Below are positions 45,395 through 54,571 of a stretch of DNA of 64,000 nucleotides, piece by piece. The stretch covers positions 51,028 to 115,027 of the forward strand of contig NZ_KB849659.1 in assembly GCF_000368765.1 (NCBI RefSeq), written 5' to 3'. This DNA comes from Acinetobacter junii CIP 64.5. GTDB lineage: Bacteria > Pseudomonadota > Gammaproteobacteria > Pseudomonadales > Moraxellaceae. Position numbers and translations under genes: made by a program. Every line of letters starts with the position of its first letter. Position 1 is the first letter of the stretch. Below the pieces are notes generated by a model. It worked only from the letters and a program-made list of their open reading frames with translations, was not told the origin of the DNA and searched no databases.

Positions 45395-46747
45395 ATGCAA
45401 ACATTACATGGAAACGGTTCACATCCTAAAAAGTCATCACATCGTTTGGCAGGTATCTCCAGTATGGTGGGTACCACCATCGAGTGGTATGACTTTTTTA
45501 TCTATGGTGCAGCGGCAGCACTGATTTTCAATAAATTATTTTTCCCTAATCTTGATCCACTGACAGGCGTACTCGCAGCATTTGGTACTTATGCAGTAGG
45601 CTTTATTGGACGACCTTTAGGTGGTTTAGTGTTTGGACATTTCGGCGACAAGATTGGTCGTAAGTCCATGTTGTTACTGACTTTGATGCTGATGGGTATT
45701 CCCACTGTATTGATTGGGCTGTTGCCTACTTATGAATCAATTGGCTATTGGGCTGCGATTTGCTTGGTGATCTTGCGTTTTATCCAAGGTATGGCTATGG
45801 GTGGAGAGTGGGGCGGTGCTGTGCTCATGGCAGTTGAACATGCACCTGAGGGCAAAAAAGGATTTTGGGGCAGTTTGCCTCAAGCCAGTACAGGTGGCGG
45901 TTTAATGCTGGCTTCAATTGCGCTCGGTTTAGTGTCCCTACTGCCTGAACCAGCGTTGTTTAGTTGGGGCTGGCGCATCCCTTTCCTCGCAAGTATCGTA
46001 TTACTGGCTGTAGGATGGTATATCCGTGTCAAAGTACCTGAGTCACCTGACTTTGAGAAAGTCAAAGAGCAAGCTGAGAATATTAAAGTTCCTGCGTTAC
46101 AGGTCTTCAAACAACATCCAAAACAGTTGATTACGATTATTGTGGCACGTGCTGCTGAAAACGCATGGTTTTATATTGCATCAACATTCACCTTGGCTTA
46201 TACCACGACTCAACTTGGAATCCCTCGACAAGAGATTTTATTTGCCACCATTTGTGGTGCAGCAGTCATTCTATTTATGACCCCATTGTGTGGACATCTG
46301 TCCGATCGGGTTGGTCAACGCAACATGTTTATGTTTGGCTTATGCGTGTTGGCAGTATTTAGCTATCCATTCTTTAGTATGCTCAATACCAAAGACCCTG
46401 TACTGGTGTGGACTGCGATTGTATTGGCAATTGGTGTGGTGTTCCCGATTATGTATGCGCCGCAAGCACAATTATTCGCGCGTCAGTTCCCTGCTGAGAT
46501 TCGTTATAGCGGTATCTCGATTTCAGTGCAGTTGGCTGGTGTATTGGGTGGTGGTATTGCACCGTTGATTGCAACCAAGTTGTTGAGTGTCGGTGGTGGC
46601 AATCCATATTTGATTATGATTTATATTGGTTCGATGGCGATGATAGCAATTATTGCGACAACTTTTATGCCGCGTGACCGAATTGCTCAAACTTATCAGC
46701 AATCAAATGAGCTAGATTTAAAAACGAAGATTACTGAACAATCCTAG
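45395..46747 (+). CDS. MFS transporter, metabolite:H+ symporter (MHS) family
   Basis: A 450-residue inner-membrane transporter with 12 predicted helices. The MHS motifs are GTTIEWYDFFIYGAAAALIF, GRPLGGLVFGHFGDKIGRK and FIQGMAMGGEWGGAVLMAVE. Relatives carry shikimate, proline/betaine or dicarboxylates. The frame opens at 45341, but ATG at 45395 (MQTLHGNGS) has AAAGGA 8 nt upstream; 45389 has too short a spacing. As last gene of the valine operon it may import a branched-chain acid. This is inference. Confidence 0.88.
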   Translation: MQTLHGNGSHPKKSSHRLAGISSMVGTTIEWYDFFIYGAAAALIFNKLFFPNLDPLTGVLAAFGTYAVGFIGRPLGGLVFGHFGDKIGRKSMLLLTLMLMGIPTVLIGLLPTYESIGYWAAICLVILRFIQGMAMGGEWGGAVLMAVEHAPEGKKGFWGSLPQASTGGGLMLASIALGLVSLLPEPALFSWGWRIPFLASIVLLAVGWYIRVKVPESPDFEKVKEQAENIKVPALQVFKQHPKQLITIIVARAAENAWFYIASTFTLAYTTTQLGIPRQEILFATICGAAVILFMTPLCGHLSDRVGQRNMFMFGLCVLAVFSYPFFSMLNTKDPVLVWTAIVLAIGVVFPIMYAPQAQLFARQFPAEIRYSGISISVQLAGVLGGGIAPLIATKLLSVGGGNPYLIMIYIGSMAMIAIIATTFMPRDRIAQTYQQSNELDLKTKITEQS

Positions 46748-46769
46748 TTTGCAAAATCCATAGATAAGA

Positions 46770-46803
46770 AAAAAGCCCTAATCTTTCGACTAGGGCCTTT
46801 TAA
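46770..46803. terminator. Terminator after the valine operon
   Basis: AAAAGCCCTA and TAGGGCCTTTT arms around 46771-46801 with one bulge and A/T runs. It lies between the transporter gene and the convergent tRNA genes. Confidence 0.8.
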
Positions 46804-46806
46804 ATT

Positions 46807-46882
<76 letters not shown>

Positions 46883-46927
46883 ATATTGAGCAGTTTTTAC
46901 TAAAACTTACACTTAAAAAAACCAATC

Positions 46928-47003
<76 letters not shown>

Positions 47004-47239
47004 GTGCCAGCTATAATACATTAAGCAAAACAAGGGTCAACAACTTTATGCAAAGTTTTTGCTTAATTGCATAAAATAAAAGCATTTATCTTGAAAATAC
47101 CGAAAAACTCACCTTTAGAGGCGAAGTTTTAATCTATTTTGCCCAGATACTCTGCGTTTGTATCTCTGAAATCATCACAGACCTCATGCAAGTAGTTATG
47201 TATAATCAATGCACTATCTCAATCTGATTTACAGAGTGA

Positions 47240-47551
47240 ATGATGAACTTAGAACAACAGTTAATTGAGCGCTTAAACACGTTAAACCCTACTCATCTTG
47301 AAGTTATCAATGAATCTTCAGGTCATGGTGGATACTTTCCAGGTAAAGAATCTCATTTTAAAGTTGTGGTGGTCAGTGAAGAGTTTCAAGGTTTACGTCT
47401 TGTACAGCGTCACCAGAAAATTTATGCGGTTGCTGCGGAATTGATGAGTCCTGGGAAAATTCACGCCTTAGCTATACATGCTTATATCACTTCAGAATGG
47501 CAAGGACAAGCACCAGCAAGTCCTGAATGTGCCCATGCACCAAAAAACTAG
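47240..47551 (+). CDS. BolA-family protein
   Basis: A 103-residue BolA/IbaG-like protein. Motifs are NESSGHGGYFPGKESHFKVV and KIHALAIHAYITSEW. The conserved His in HALAIHAY and the H/C site in the loop fit the partner interface for monothiol glutaredoxins and Fe-S clusters. It begins with ATGATG and is followed 9 nt later by a SirB-like gene. Classic BolA affects cell shape and stress responses; the exact role of this paralogue is not determined. Confidence 0.92.
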   Translation: MMNLEQQLIERLNTLNPTHLEVINESSGHGGYFPGKESHFKVVVVSEEFQGLRLVQRHQKIYAVAAELMSPGKIHALAIHAYITSEWQGQAPASPECAHAPKN

Positions 47552-47560
47552 GAATCGACT

Positions 47561-47956
47561 ATGGACGCGCATTTAATTACCAAAATTATCCATATGTCAG
47601 CGGTGAGTTTGCTCATTCTAGTATTTGTCGCTCGAGCAGCAACTTTGTTTATTGGATTGCGAGATAATCAACAGCCAAATACAAGCTCAAGTAAAGCGAT
47701 CGTAGGGTTACAGCATTTATCGTTGACTTTAATTATTGTTACGGGTGCTGTGCTGGTTTATATGAAAAACTTCCAAGTCGAGCCGTGGTTCTATGCCAAA
47801 GTCATCCTATTTTTTGTACTCTGGTCTTCGATGATCAAAATGTATAAAAAAGATGATACGGTACTTTTGGTTCAACGTCGTGCTGGTTTATTGATCGGAA
47901 CAGTGGCCTTAGTGGGTATTCTGGGCTTAGTTATGATCAAGCCAGTTTTTGCATGA
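47561..47956 (+). CDS. SirB-family inner-membrane protein
   Basis: A 131-residue protein with four hydrophobic helices (IIHMSAVSLLILVFVARAA, LSLTLIIVTGAVLVYM, VILFFVLWSSMIKMY, LLIGTVALVGILGLVMI). It fits the SirB family, annotated as up-regulators of invasion gene expression in Salmonella but of unknown biochemical activity. It follows BolA by 9 nt and is likely co-transcribed. It precedes the orphan ParA gene by 81 bp. Confidence 0.82.
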   Translation: MDAHLITKIIHMSAVSLLILVFVARAATLFIGLRDNQQPNTSSSKAIVGLQHLSLTLIIVTGAVLVYMKNFQVEPWFYAKVILFFVLWSSMIKMYKKDDTVLLVQRRAGLLIGTVALVGILGLVMIKPVFA

Positions 47957-48037
47957 TTGTTTGACATTGTTTTAGTAATTGTTTTAGCACTAGGTTAAAC
48001 TGCGTGCAGTTTACAAAAAATCTTGTAGAGGGAAATC

Positions 48038-48880
48038 ATGTTAACTCGTGTGGTATTTAACCAAAAAGGTGGTGTGGGAAAATCAAGTATCACAGTCAAT
48101 TTGGCAGCAATCAGTGCTAAACAAGGTCTAAGAACCTTAGTTATTGATCTTGATCCACAGGCAAATTCGAGCCAATACCTTTTGGGTGAAGATGCGACAT
48201 ATTCTGCTGATAAAACAGCATTAGAGCCAAACATTGAGAACTTCTTTGAAGATGTCTTAGGTACAACACAACAAAAAGGACTGATTGGTAATGCAATTGG
48301 TTCTATTTTGAAAGCCCCACGTGGTAAAGGGCTTGAAAGTTATGTACATCGTTCGTCATTTGAAAATTTAGATGTCATTCCTGCCAGTCCAAGTCTAGGT
48401 TCATTAGAACACGCATTAGAAAGCAAACATAAAATTTATAAATTACGTGATTCAATTCAATCGCTTAGTGCACGTTATGATCGTATTTTTATTGATACAC
48501 CACCTGCATTCAATTTCTTTACTTTATCCGCATTAATTGCAGCAGATCGTGTATTAATTCCATTTGATTGTGATGTTTTCTCTAAACGTGCGTTACAAAC
48601 TTTGATTGAAAATGTGATCGAAACCCAAGATGATCATAATGATCGCTTAGAGATTGAAGGTATTGTGGTCAATCAATATCAAGCTCAAGCAAAATTACCA
48701 CGTGAAGTGGTTCAACAATTGAAAGATGATGGTTTGCCTGTACTTGAAAGTATGCTGCCGCCATCAGTTTTGATGAAAGAATCACATCAGAAGAATTTAC
48801 CTTTGGTTCATCTCGCAGCTGAACATAAATTGACGCTTGCTTATGTCACTTTATTCAATGAGATTGAAGCAAAAAAATAA
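48038..48880 (+). CDS. Orphan ParA-family ATPase
   Basis: A 280-residue deviant-Walker ATPase. The Walker A' motif is QKGGVGKSSITVNLA, with LVIDLDPQANSSQYLLG and IFIDTPPAFNFFTL as A' and B elements. The protein matches the ParA/Soj/MinD group. No parB-like gene is adjacent; a lipoprotein gene follows 9 nt later. Orphan ParA proteins position cargoes other than chromosomes, such as chemosensory arrays, plasmids or secretion components. The insertion at about residues 55-105 (GEDATYSADKTALEPNIENF) is longer than in chromosomal ParA. Cargo unknown. Confidence 0.88.
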   Translation: MLTRVVFNQKGGVGKSSITVNLAAISAKQGLRTLVIDLDPQANSSQYLLGEDATYSADKTALEPNIENFFEDVLGTTQQKGLIGNAIGSILKAPRGKGLESYVHRSSFENLDVIPASPSLGSLEHALESKHKIYKLRDSIQSLSARYDRIFIDTPPAFNFFTLSALIAADRVLIPFDCDVFSKRALQTLIENVIETQDDHNDRLEIEGIVVNQYQAQAKLPREVVQQLKDDGLPVLESMLPPSVLMKESHQKNLPLVHLAAEHKLTLAYVTLFNEIEAKK

Positions 48881-48889
48881 GAGAAGCTT

Positions 48890-49279
48890 ATGAAGCGTTT
48901 ATATTGGTTGCCAGTTTTGGCAACAACCTTATTTCTCGGTGCATGTGCATCGACGGTTAAACCTGCTTATGTATCTCCAACGCAATATCAGTCATTAAAC
49001 TGTCAGCAACTACAAGCAGAATACAATCGTATTCAGCATTACATCGATAATGGGGTACAAACACCGAAGCGCACAGGCGTAGGGGTGGGAGTTGGACTTG
49101 GCGGTGGCTGGGGTAAAGGCGGTTGGGGCTTTGGGCCTTCGATCTCAGTCAATATGGGGCAGTCGATGAACACCAAAAATACTGAGCTTGCGAATGTACT
49201 GGGTCAACAAGATGCAATTGTTCAGGCTGCGAAGTTTAAAGGTTGCCCAATTATTGTCAAACAGCGTGCAAATTCTTAA
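48890..49279 (+). CDS. Small Gly-rich lipoprotein
   Basis: A 129-residue secreted lipoprotein. The signal peptide MKRLYWLPVLATTLFLGAC ends with a lipobox at Cys19. The mature part has CQQLQAEYNRIQHYIDN, then a glycine-rich stretch (GVGVGVGLGGGWGKGGWGFG, residues about 64-83), and a second conserved Cys in KGCPIIV. It resembles other small Acinetobacter lipoproteins with unknown function. It starts 9 nt after the ParA-like gene, so joint expression is likely. A stem-loop follows. Confidence 0.82.
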   Translation: MKRLYWLPVLATTLFLGACASTVKPAYVSPTQYQSLNCQQLQAEYNRIQHYIDNGVQTPKRTGVGVGVGLGGGWGKGGWGFGPSISVNMGQSMNTKNTELANVLGQQDAIVQAAKFKGCPIIVKQRANS

Positions 49280-49290
49280 TCTTCATATGT

Positions 49291-49325
49291 GCATCACTGG
49301 TGTTTACGCTGGTGATGCTTAATTA
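49291..49325 (+). terminator. Likely terminator after the lipoprotein gene
   Basis: GCATCACTGGTG (49291-49302) pairs with CGCTGGTGATGC (49307-49318), three wobble pairs, loop TTTA, followed by an AT-rich tail with few consecutive Ts. Confidence 0.65.
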
Positions 49326-49488
49326 AATTTTAGCAAAATGTTTCATTAAAAATATAAATATAACAATGTCTTAATTGATTCTATCTTCAATTTTCTTCAT
49401 TTCAAATTGTTCATTTTTCCCATAAAACTTGTTTGTCGCAGCGAATTTCGTATAAGGTGGCGAGCATGTTTAGTCAGTTGGTATCTAT

Positions 49489-50079
49489 ATGATTGAGAGT
49501 TGGTTTTTTGTTTTGGCGATGATCGCAGTGTTACTCATTCCAGGGCCGACGAATGCTTTATTAGCCAGTTCAACACATCAACAAGGCGTGCTGAAAACGT
49601 TGTCATATATACCTGTAGAGTGGCTAGGTTATATCTATGGGATCGGATTGTGGGCGTTATTTATCCATCTTTTTGACCCAATTTGGCCTGCTTTAATCAT
49701 CATTTTGCATGTTTGTAGTGTTGCCTATGTTTTATGGCTAGCATTTCATTTATGGAAAAGTTCACATCTTCAAAAATATAATCAGCATCATCAACAAATT
49801 AAAACTCCTCGACTATTTGTTTCAAGTCTAAAGAATCCTAAAACATTGTTATTGGCAGCAGGAATTTTCCCAAGAGAAACATGGGACTCCGTTGAAAATG
49901 CATTATTGGTTTTCGCAGTGTTTAGCTTAGTGTTAATACCAGTATCAATCTTTTGGATGATCTTTGGGCGTGCATTATTGGCTGGTAGTTTGGTAGGAAT
50001 CAAAGCCGACCACTTGTACAAAGGATCGGCTATGTTATTGATTATTTGCACCTTACCAATGATTTTTCGTTTCTATTAA
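49489..50079 (+). CDS. LysE-type amino acid exporter
   Basis: A 196-residue inner-membrane protein with about six helices. The N-terminal signature is IAVLLIPGPTNALLASST, the PGPT/N motif of the LysE/RhtB translocator family. The middle part (FHLWKSSHLQKY... SLKNPKTLLLAAGIF) is also typical. Relatives export basic amino acids or homoserine-like compounds. It stands alone with a 209-bp AT-rich leader (49280-49488), and converges on DedA. Confidence 0.85.
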   Translation: MIESWFFVLAMIAVLLIPGPTNALLASSTHQQGVLKTLSYIPVEWLGYIYGIGLWALFIHLFDPIWPALIIILHVCSVAYVLWLAFHLWKSSHLQKYNQHHQQIKTPRLFVSSLKNPKTLLLAAGIFPRETWDSVENALLVFAVFSLVLIPVSIFWMIFGRALLAGSLVGIKADHLYKGSAMLLIICTLPMIFRFY

Positions 50080-50095
50080 TCAATGGGGCAGAGCA

Positions 50096-50734
50096 TTATT
50101 TTGCTTTAATGCTTTGCATTTTCTGACGTAGAAAACCAATTACACCTGGTAAGATACTGATAATAATGATACCGAAAATTAAGTGCGTAAAATTATCTTT
50201 CACGATTGGCATATTTCCAAATAAATAACCCAAAGTAATGAATGATGCGATCCAACAGAATGCCCCCACCACGTTATAGGTCAGGAAGTATTTATAGTTC
50301 ATGCTGCCTGTACCAGCTACAAATGGCGCGAAGGTACGTGCAAATGGCACGAAACGTGCGAAGATAATGGTTTTTCCACCATGACGCTCAAAAAATTCTT
50401 GAGTCTTAAACAAGTGCTGTTTATTGATGAAACGCAAGTTCATTTCAAATACACGAGGACCTATGTAACGTCCGATATGATAATTGACAGTGTCACCAAG
50501 AACTGCAGCGATAAACAACAAGACACCGAGAACCCAAGGATCCATTGCACCAGTTGATGCTGCTAGCGCACCTGCCGCGAATAACAAACTATCGCCTGGC
50601 AGAAATGGCATCACCACTAAACCCGTTTCGACAAAAATAATCAAAAAGAGAATGGCATAAATCCAGACACCATAATTCTTAATAAACTCTAAAAGGTGTT
50701 CGTCAACGTGCAGAATAAAATCAATGAGTTCCAT
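50096..50734 (-). CDS. DedA-family membrane protein
   Basis: A 212-residue DedA (SNARE-associated/VTT) protein. Motifs are VETGLVVMPFLPGDSLLFAA, AVLGDTVNYHIGRYIG, and FFERHGGKTIIFARFVPFAR with TFAPFVAGTGSM. The Arg and Glu/Asp residues needed in DedA proteins are present. The family includes undecaprenyl-phosphate and phospholipid flippases and affects resistance to cationic peptides. It converges on the LysE gene and has an AT-rich upstream gap in which a DoxX fragment begins. Confidence 0.92.
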   Translation of the reverse strand: MELIDFILHVDEHLLEFIKNYGVWIYAILFLIIFVETGLVVMPFLPGDSLLFAAGALAASTGAMDPWVLGVLLFIAAVLGDTVNYHIGRYIGPRVFEMNLRFINKQHLFKTQEFFERHGGKTIIFARFVPFARTFAPFVAGTGSMNYKYFLTYNVVGAFCWIASFITLGYLFGNMPIVKDNFTHLIFGIIIISILPGVIGFLRQKMQSIKAK

Positions 50735-50985
50735 GAAGGCTTTAACACTATAAATTTGAGCTAAATCCTAGCAGTGCGTCTGTCTAATGTCAGTAAGAAA
50801 AGCAAATTAATTAGTAACTTTACTTAATGATGCAAAGCATAACGAATTGCTGTTAAATTAGTCACTATTGTTCTTAAAATGGAACGATGTATTAATAAAT
50901 ATGATGTTTATTGCAAATAGGAAGATACATAAACTGGTGTTAAGTTAAAAAACAAACAGTGTGGAATTGATTATGTTTAATCCGA

Positions 50986-51204
50986 ATGTTGTTATTTGGT
51001 TTTCAGGCACGCTTTGCAGCCTTTGGAATGGCTATTTTCAGCATTATCACTGCATTTATCTTCCACAGTGCCGATGATCAGGCACAACACATCAACTTTA
51101 TGAAAAATCTGGCCATGTCAGGTGGCCTATTTTATTTAATACTGCATGGCGCAGGCCGTTTGAGCCTTGACCACGCAATTGAAAAGGTTGCCCATACCGA
51201 TTAA
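50986..51204 (+). pseudogene. Truncated DoxX-family protein (C-terminal remnant)
   Basis: A 72-residue frame beginning FGFQARFAAFGMAIFSIITA and continuing FHSADDQAQHINFMKNLAMS matches the second half of a DoxX membrane protein (usual length about 130-140 residues). The N-terminal half, with the first two membrane helices, is missing, and there is a stop codon in frame just upstream (50968-50970). The 250 bp before it show no matching N-terminal code in any frame. A deletion has probably removed the 5' part. A bidirectional terminator follows. Whether the fragment is translated is doubtful. Confidence 0.75.
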
Positions 51205-51227
51205 ATAACTTCAATTGATATAAAATC

Positions 51228-51256
51228 AACAGGGAGCCAATTGCTCCCTGTTTTTG
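51228..51256. terminator. Bidirectional terminator between the DoxX remnant and DUF445 gene
   Basis: Perfect 10-bp stem AACAGGGAGC (51228-51237) / GCTCCCTGTT (51243-51252) with a 5-nt loop, followed by TTT. Confidence 0.88.
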
Positions 51257-51274
51257 CTGGTATGGATTTTAGAT

Positions 51275-52513
51275 TTACAGCATAAAGTGGATTTGCATTT
51301 CCCCGACGAGGAAACCGAGCACAGCACCGACGATAATCAATGACCATTCATCTTCTTTGAATGCTGGACGTAACATACCTTCAAATTCTTCAGGGCTGAG
51401 GCGTTGCATACGATCAACTAAGGTATTACGAACATTCATTGCATCTTCAGCATAAGATTCAACATAACGCATCGTATCTGGCAGCTGTTTTAAAATACGC
51501 TCAGCAACTTCAGCTTTCAGGCTTTGATACTTCTCGCCGCCAATCGCGTACACCACCAATGGGCGAACAATACCTGCCTGTAAATCAATTTCTTGTTTTA
51601 CATGGCGGCTGACCAGTTCAATTACCTTGTCTGAGTGAGTTCCTGAAAAAAGCTCTTCCATCATGTTACGAGAGGTGAGTAACTGTTTCGAGATTAATGC
51701 AGCGTAGTCCGCAGCCACTTCATTTTGACGTTTAATGAATAGTCCTTGCCATGTGTAACCCATGATTTTTTTCGGGTACAAAGGTCTAAACATCATTTGT
51801 AATGCGATCCAGTCACTAAAGAAACCGACAAAACCACCAAACATTGGAAGCATCCAAGGATATTTTCCTTGTGTCACAATCCAACAAAGCATTTGTACGA
51901 CACCAATCGCGAATCCAAAAATAAAGCCGACATTACTAAAGAATTTAAATTCTTGTTTGCCGACTTTTTTAAAGATTTCATTGAGGAGGCGTTTATCTTT
52001 GAGTAGGTTGTTGACCACCATGTGCTTGATATCGAAGTACTTAGACACATCACGCTGTACTTCACTCATGATATGTTCAACGATTTCAGGTGCTTTGGTT
52101 TGGACACGTTTGATCAGTTTTTGACGAGCAAACTCTGGCATCCCTTCCCATAAACCAGGTTGGTATTGCTGAGCAACTTCACGAGTGATGTCTTCAGCGG
52201 CTGCCATGAGCGGTTTTTCAATTTCTTTTGCGATGCGTTTCGGATCGAGTCGTGCAAATATTTCTTCAGGTTTGATCAGTTTTGAGGTCATCAATTCAAC
52301 GGCAGTGGTTGCCATTTTTTCAGCTTTGCGAGGAACGATACCTTGCCAGCCAATAGGAAGACCAAATAATCTTAACCCCTTAAACTCAAGTGGTGAGAAC
52401 ATCATTTGAATCGCAATCACTTTTGTTACATAGCCAATAATGCCACTAATAAAAGGGATTGAAATATATAACCAGAAATTCTGTTGAAAATCTGCAATCA
52501 TTTCTTGAAACAT
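51275..52513 (-). CDS. DUF445 family membrane protein
   Basis: A 412-residue protein with an N-terminal membrane helix (FWLYISIPFISGIIGYVTKV), the DUF445 segment AIQMMFSPLEFKGLRLFGLP and the repeat-like IALQMMFRPLYPKKIMGYTW, and a C-terminal hydrophobic helix (WSLIIVGAVLGFLVGEMQIH). Two copies of the QMMF-x-PL motif flank an amphipathic region, as in YheB/YjiN-type proteins. Function unknown; relatives are linked to envelope structure. It is a single gene on the minus strand and ends at the terminator beside the DoxX remnant. Confidence 0.88.
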   Translation of the reverse strand: MFQEMIADFQQNFWLYISIPFISGIIGYVTKVIAIQMMFSPLEFKGLRLFGLPIGWQGIVPRKAEKMATTAVELMTSKLIKPEEIFARLDPKRIAKEIEKPLMAAAEDITREVAQQYQPGLWEGMPEFARQKLIKRVQTKAPEIVEHIMSEVQRDVSKYFDIKHMVVNNLLKDKRLLNEIFKKVGKQEFKFFSNVGFIFGFAIGVVQMLCWIVTQGKYPWMLPMFGGFVGFFSDWIALQMMFRPLYPKKIMGYTWQGLFIKRQNEVAADYAALISKQLLTSRNMMEELFSGTHSDKVIELVSRHVKQEIDLQAGIVRPLVVYAIGGEKYQSLKAEVAERILKQLPDTMRYVESYAEDAMNVRNTLVDRMQRLSPEEFEGMLRPAFKEDEWSLIIVGAVLGFLVGEMQIHFML

Positions 52514-52937
52514 TATTGTATTGGTCCTTCAAGTCCTAATTGTTGCCTTATGACAAGACAAGCCATAGATGATAATGAAATGTTTTAGGACATTGGTGGT
52601 ACACCAATATCTTTAGATTCTTTTAATTTTTCCTTTTATCAAGGACATCGCATTCACATAAAAAGGAAACGATGAGATCTATTGAATACCTTTCCATGGT
52701 AATGCTTTTTTCAGTTCATCATCTTAGCACCAATTTTTGCTTTGTGTTGAGCAGAATTGGCAAGAATTGTTGATTTAACTCTCTAAAATAGGCAAAAAGT
52801 TGTGAAATTTTAGTTTAAATTTCAGCAGGGATTAGCAAGTAAAGCTAAAAAATAAGATAGATGATGAATTGCGATGCGCCAAAGCGTGAAAAATGTTAGA
52901 ATGTGGCGCTTAATTCATTTGCCTTTATGATTATCCC
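52514..52937. other. 424-bp non-coding region upstream of guaA
   Basis: AT-rich gap between divergent DUF445 and guaA genes. No coding frame, repeat or riboswitch fold is seen. A TTAGAAT word around 52895 is the best -10-like element for guaA, but no convincing -35 box sits at the right distance. No clear Shine-Dalgarno precedes the guaA ATG. Confidence 0.4.
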
Positions 52938-54506
52938 ATGACGACCAATACTCAAATTACTGAAGATCGTATCCTTATTTTGGATTTCGGCTCTCAATAT
53001 AGTCAGCTCATTGCACGTCGTGTACGTGAAGCTGGTGTTTACTCTGAAATGTATGCCTTTGATATGTCTGAAGAAGACATCCGTGCTTTTAAGCCAAACG
53101 GTATCATTTTATCAGGTGGACCTGAGAGTGTGCATGAAGAGGGCAGCCCTCGCGCACCGCAAGTGGTGTTTGAATTAGGCGTTCCAGTATTGGGTATTTG
53201 CTATGGTTTACAAACCATGTCTGAACAGTTAGGCGGTAAAGTTGAGCCGGGTACTGTACATGAGTTTGGTTATGCCGAAGTTGATATCGTTAAACGTGAC
53301 CAACTCATTGGCAACTTACAAGACCGCGAAAACCAACTACACGTTTGGATGAGCCACGGCGACAAAGTGAGCCAGATTCCAGAAGGTTTTACGATTACTG
53401 CAAGCACACCAAGCTGTCCAGTTGCTGCTGTAAGTGATGAAACACGCCGTTTTTACGGTGTTCAGTTCCACCCAGAAGTAACACACACGGCAAAAGGTGA
53501 AGAGCTACTTTCTAATTTCGTTCACAAAATTTGTGGATGTGGTGGCCTTTGGACACCTGAACACATCATCGATTTGCGTGTAGAGCAGTTACGTGAGCAA
53601 ATTGGTAATGAGAAAGTACTTTTAGGTCTTTCTGGTGGTGTTGACTCATCTGTTGTTGCTGCGCTTTTACACAAAGCGATTGGTGATCAATTAACATGTG
53701 TATTTGTTGATAATGGTTTGCTTCGTTTAAACGAAGGTGACCAAGTGATGCAAATGTTTGCTGAAAACATGGGTATTCGTGTTATTCGTGCAGATGCAGA
53801 AGCGCGCTTCTTAAATGCTCTAGCTGGCGTTACCGATCCTGAAGCAAAGCGTAAAATTATTGGTCGCGAGTTTATTGAAGTATTTGCTGAAGAAGCACGT
53901 AAACTTGATGGCGTGAAATTCTTGGCGCAAGGTACAATTTACCCAGACGTAATTGAATCTGCTGCAAGCAAACAAGGTAAAGCACACGTTATTAAATCTC
54001 ACCACAATGTGGGTGGTTTACCAGATGATTTAGCATTTGAATTGGTTGAACCTTTACGTGACTTGTTTAAAGATGAAGTACGTAAATTAGGTACTACACT
54101 TGGTTTACCGCACAGCATGATCTACCGTCATCCATTCCCGGGCCCAGGTTTAGGCGTTCGTATTTTGGGTGAAGTGAAAAAAGAATATGCAGATATTCTT
54201 CGTCTTGCTGATGATATCTTTATGCAAGAGCTTCGTGACAGCGGTTGGTATGATAAAACAGCTCAAGCATTTGCTGTCTTCCAACCTGTTAAATCAGTGG
54301 GTGTAGTCGGTGATGGCCGCCGTTATGCATGGGTGATTGCGCTTCGTGCAGTTGAAACAGTTGACTTTATGACAGCTCGTTTTGCACATTTACCATACGA
54401 ATTGGTTGATAAAATCTCAACACGCATTATGAACGAAATTAAAGATGTATCACGTGTGGTATACGACGTGTCATCTAAACCACCAGCAACGATTGAGTGG
54501 GAATAA
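52938..54506 (+). CDS. guaA: GMP synthase (glutamine-hydrolysing)
   Basis: Converts XMP to GMP using glutamine and ATP. The 522-residue protein has the class I amidotransferase domain (Cys in [11 protein letters not shown], His/Glu in [10 protein letters not shown]), the ATP pyrophosphatase P-loop [15 protein letters not shown] and the C-terminal dimerisation domain ending KPPATIEWE. All catalytic residues are present. The ATG is at 52938, with no strong Shine-Dalgarno sequence upstream. It is a single-gene unit followed by a terminator. Confidence 0.98.
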   Translation: MTTNTQITEDRILILDFGSQYSQLIARRVREAGVYSEMYAFDMSEEDIRAFKPNGIILSGGPESVHEEGSPRAPQVVFELGVPVLGICYGLQTMSEQLGGKVEPGTVHEFGYAEVDIVKRDQLIGNLQDRENQLHVWMSHGDKVSQIPEGFTITASTPSCPVAAVSDETRRFYGVQFHPEVTHTAKGEELLSNFVHKICGCGGLWTPEHIIDLRVEQLREQIGNEKVLLGLSGGVDSSVVAALLHKAIGDQLTCVFVDNGLLRLNEGDQVMQMFAENMGIRVIRADAEARFLNALAGVTDPEAKRKIIGREFIEVFAEEARKLDGVKFLAQGTIYPDVIESAASKQGKAHVIKSHHNVGGLPDDLAFELVEPLRDLFKDEVRKLGTTLGLPHSMIYRHPFPGPGLGVRILGEVKKEYADILRLADDIFMQELRDSGWYDKTAQAFAVFQPVKSVGVVGDGRRYAWVIALRAVETVDFMTARFAHLPYELVDKISTRIMNEIKDVSRVVYDVSSKPPATIEWE

Positions 54507-54513
54507 TCAAATG

Positions 54514-54543
54514 AAAAGGCAGGATTAAATCCTGCCTTTTTTA
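54514..54543 (+). terminator. Terminator after guaA
   Basis: AAAAGGCAGGATT (54514-54526) and AATCCTGCCTTTT (54528-54540), followed by further Ts. It lies only about 30 bp before the ANT(3'')-II start codon. Confidence 0.9.
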
Positions 54544-54571
54544 TATCTGTTTCTTCCGAAGGAGGTGAGAG

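Noticed and set aside
48038..48880. The ParA gene as partner of the parS site at 17.8 kb
   Set aside because: No parB is adjacent, the gene is paired with a lipoprotein, and its sequence differs from chromosomal ParA, so a direct link is not supported.
52514..52937. Purine riboswitch upstream of guaA
   Set aside because: No conserved purine-riboswitch core or paired stems were recognised.
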